Origin: Halostagnicola kamekurae
Lineage (GTDB): Archaea; Halobacteriota; Halobacteria; Halobacteriales; Natrialbaceae
Direction: 5' to 3'
Assembly: GCF_900116205.1 (NCBI RefSeq)
Contig: NZ_FOZS01000008.1
Span: 1-48,751, forward strand
DNA length: 48,751 bases
Part shown: piece by piece, positions 47,356 to 48,751 of the stretch
Position numbering within the stretch: the stretch's first letter is position 1
Layout of the letters: every line of letters starts with the position of its first letter
Translations under genes and position numbers: made by a program
The notes under the pieces: generated by a model
Database searches by the model: none
Told to the model about the DNA's origin: nothing
Seen by the model: only the letters and a program-made list of their open reading frames with translations

Positions 47356-47613
47356 ATGGAACGATCATCGGCAAGTAGAGACGAACAATCAACCGAACTA
47401 GTCGTCGAAATCGTCGACACTCTGGAAGCATGTGGTCTCGATCCTTATTCCTACCAACTGTACGATTACGTCGACATCGAGGCACTCAAGCAAGTGTGCG
47501 CTACCTCGAGTGGGAACCCTGAAGTCAGATTCACCGTTGAAGGTATTCGGATTGCTGTGACACCGGATACCGTCACTGTCCTACTCGATGAATCTACTAC
47601 TGCATCGGAGTGA
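47356..47613 (+). CDS. HalOD1-type protein
   Basis: An 85-residue protein (MERSSASRDEQSTELVVEIV). ELVVEIVDTLEACGLDPYSY, then LYDYVDIEALKQVCATSSGN, then EVRFTVEGIRIAVTPDTVTV follow the HalOD1 pattern and align with the copy at 44243-44497. No partner gene is adjacent. An ATTAACTC-rich upstream stretch gives a plausible TATA. Function unknown. Confidence 0.78.
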   Translation: MERSSASRDEQSTELVVEIVDTLEACGLDPYSYQLYDYVDIEALKQVCATSSGNPEVRFTVEGIRIAVTPDTVTVLLDESTTASE

Positions 47614-47776
47614 GTCTTCATCAGTACCCAATCACGCCAGTAGTTCACGCCTATTGTCGCTATCCACAATTGTCCCCCTCAGATTTTCGAGGAAGTACAT
47701 ACTGTACAATCATCTCCTGTCAGGGATAATACAAACGAAACCACTCGAGGGTAATCAATTAGCCTCGAGCGATTAC

Positions 47777-47932
47777 TTAGAGGTCAGGTGAACCAACCTG
47801 GCAGCCACACGGCGAGCAGATGTGCTCGGTTGGCCCACGGCTTGTGACTCGAGTAACCGGGGTGTCACACCGCGGGCACCGCGGCAAAAACGACGGTTTG
47901 CGCTCGTCTGTATCTGGTGGCTGGTCGCTCAT
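47777..47932 (-). CDS. 51-residue zinc-ribbon protein
   Basis: ATG 47932 (MSDQPPDTDERKPSFLPRCP) to TAA 47777-47779. CPRCDTPVTRVTSRGPTEHI followed by CSPCGC gives two CxxC pairs 20 residues apart, a canonical small zinc ribbon. GC-rich, polar N-terminus. It faces away from the structured-RNA candidate. Function unknown. Confidence 0.65.
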   Translation of the reverse strand: MSDQPPDTDERKPSFLPRCPRCDTPVTRVTSRGPTEHICSPCGCQVGSPDL

Positions 47933-48028
47933 CGACACCCCACGCGCAGTTTCTTGGGTGCGCCGGCTAGCTGATAGCGGTACGGCTGTCGTGCGAGACG
48001 TTTATATCTCGGTAGAATCAACGCAAAC

Positions 48029-48125
48029 ATGGTTTCAACCCGTATCGGGTTAGAAACCGCGCCTCGGGTGCTTCACCACCCGGGGCATTTCAGCGCATGC
48101 CCCTTGGCGACTGGTTGAAGCGCAG
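48029..48125 (+). ncRNA. Candidate structured RNA with its own TATA box
   Basis: TTTATAT at 48001-48007 lies inside an inverted repeat CGAGA ... TCTCG. About 25 bp downstream begins a stem GGTTTCAACCCG-TAT-CGGGTTaGAAACC (48031-48058; 12 pairs, one bulged A). A second stem CCTCGGGTG/CACCCGGGG (48062-48085) and an alternative GGGGCAT/ATGCCCC (48082-48103) follow. No protein frame fits. A transcript starting at the usual archaeal distance would open with the first stem. Confidence 0.5.
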
Positions 48126-48254
48126 TTTCCATCTTGATTGTTGTCGGGTAGTCACTTATACTATTGGAATTCTAACGGGCAGAAACAGAGCAGAATCATC
48201 TTCCCTGGGCTGACTGCCGCCCAATTTTGCCTCGGCTGAAAGCGCATTCATCAA

Positions 48255-48437
48255 TTAGTGGTCTCCGATCTGCAGTTCCTCAATCGCAGTAACCGGTTCC
48301 ACATCATACTCAATGAGCCGGTCAGCGGCTAACTGCCATGCATACTCACTCAACTCGAGATCTGCCTCTTCGAACTGGACGGAAAACCGAGTCAGTGCCA
48401 CTGCGATCAGGAGATCGTCGTCTCGTTCTCCGGACAT
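48255..48437 (-). CDS. Conserved small haloarchaeal protein, paralogue of 1446-1628
   Basis: About 60 residues from ATG 48437 (MSGERDDDLLIAVALTRFSV). It shares LLIAVALTRFSVQFEEADLE and WQLAADRLIEYDVEP with the gene near the other end of the window. TTTATATA at about 48463-48470 is about 28 bp upstream, so transcription is probably leaderless from 48437 rather than from a GTG at 48455. Function unknown. Confidence 0.7.
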   Translation of the reverse strand: MSGERDDDLLIAVALTRFSVQFEEADLELSEYAWQLAADRLIEYDVEPVTAIEELQIGDH

Positions 48438-48751
48438 GGAGGTGTCTGGCTGCACTTTCCTATATAAATTGTCGTACGTAATAACTCGAGTCTATGTTGG
48501 CTGGGACGTCCCTCTAAGAACGTCGCCAAGAGTGTGTACCCCAAGAGATGTTTTGTTGGTTCAATACCGGATACGTAGAGCTCGTCGTCCATTAGGTTCG
48601 AGCCAGTTTCAGCGCTCACGGGCTATGAGAGGGTCTGTATACGGTCGTGAAATATCTCGGCTCTGGTGAATCGCCATAGGGCGTTGGGTTGGACCTACAT
48701 AGTGGCACTGTGAATGAGTCCAATCGTTTCGCCAGCAGAGATTCGGGGGAA
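48438..48751. other. Gene-free right end
   Basis: Apart from the TATA box near 48463 I see no convincing gene, repeat or RNA here. Open frames crossing this stretch lack halophile composition. The last seven bases (GGGGGAA) equal the first seven of the window. Confidence 0.4.

Noticed and set aside
48031-48103. CRISPR repeat-like GTTTC ... GAAAC sequence
   Set aside because: Only one copy, no spacers and no cas genes in the window. Better described as an RNA hairpin candidate.
1-48751. Insertion sequences, tRNA, rRNA and integrase genes
   Set aside because: None found. No transposase, TnpB or tyrosine-recombinase motif and no tRNA-like cloverleaf was recognised in either strand.

Overview
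The window reads as haloarchaeal plasmid or megaplasmid DNA, or an integrated element of that kind. Most genes are GC-rich and encode very acidic proteins. They include a ParA partition ATPase, archaeal transcription factors TFB and TBP, an Orc1/Cdc6 remnant with ORB-like iterons, HalOD1-type proteins, many small zinc-ribbon proteins and 1-, 4- or 8-bp gene overlaps. No rRNA, tRNA, intact insertion sequence or CRISPR array is visible. AT-richer defence-type genes at 20-30 kb and 33-35 kb look like separate acquisitions.

Layout. 0-12 kb: a decayed gene, small membrane proteins, the parA operon with a repeat-rich candidate centromere, winged-helix regulators, a PIN-type toxin-antitoxin pair and two strings of small genes, with several broken genes among the minus-strand ones. 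12-17.6 kb: a HicAB pair, a truncated orc1/cdc6 followed by five origin-box-like iterons, an HNH fragment, a winged-helix regulator coupled to a nucleotidyltransferase, an HTH_10 regulator and a metallo-beta-lactamase-fold protein. 17.6-20 kb: a minus-strand SWIM protein and an ArdC-like gene stopped by one in-frame TGA. 20-30.4 kb: an accessory island with a 599-residue membrane protein, a 1347-residue HNH-STAND NTPase, a truncated SMC-like ATPase beside a small partner, a partial duplication of the 11-kb genes, a restriction-gene remnant and a HEPN-like protein. 30.5-38.2 kb: conserved haloarchaeal plasmid genes, mostly on the minus strand, ending with TFB. 38.3-43 kb: a short Argonaute with a nuclease-APAZ partner, divergent from a DUF4065-like gene and a PIN-like gene. 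43-48.7 kb: a broken OB-fold gene, HalOD1 proteins, an intact ArdC-like gene, TBP, a PhiH1-repressor-like protein and a candidate structured RNA.

Two repeated regulatory designs tie distant parts together. First, about twelve minus-strand genes share a leader made of a GTTTTT-like box followed by a GC hairpin, 20-54 nt before the start codon; the stems covary and TFB itself carries one. Second, four copies of TTAACCAAC-N23/24-GTTGGTTAA have almost the same total span (41-42 bp), and three lie just upstream of genes. With plasmid-borne TFB and TBP this suggests, as inference, that the element runs part of its transcription through its own basal factors and a shared operator.

At least seven genes carry single-base frameshifts, several at homopolymers, and three carry a single in-frame TGA. 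This could be genuine decay or residual sequencing error, and it affects how the broken genes should be read.
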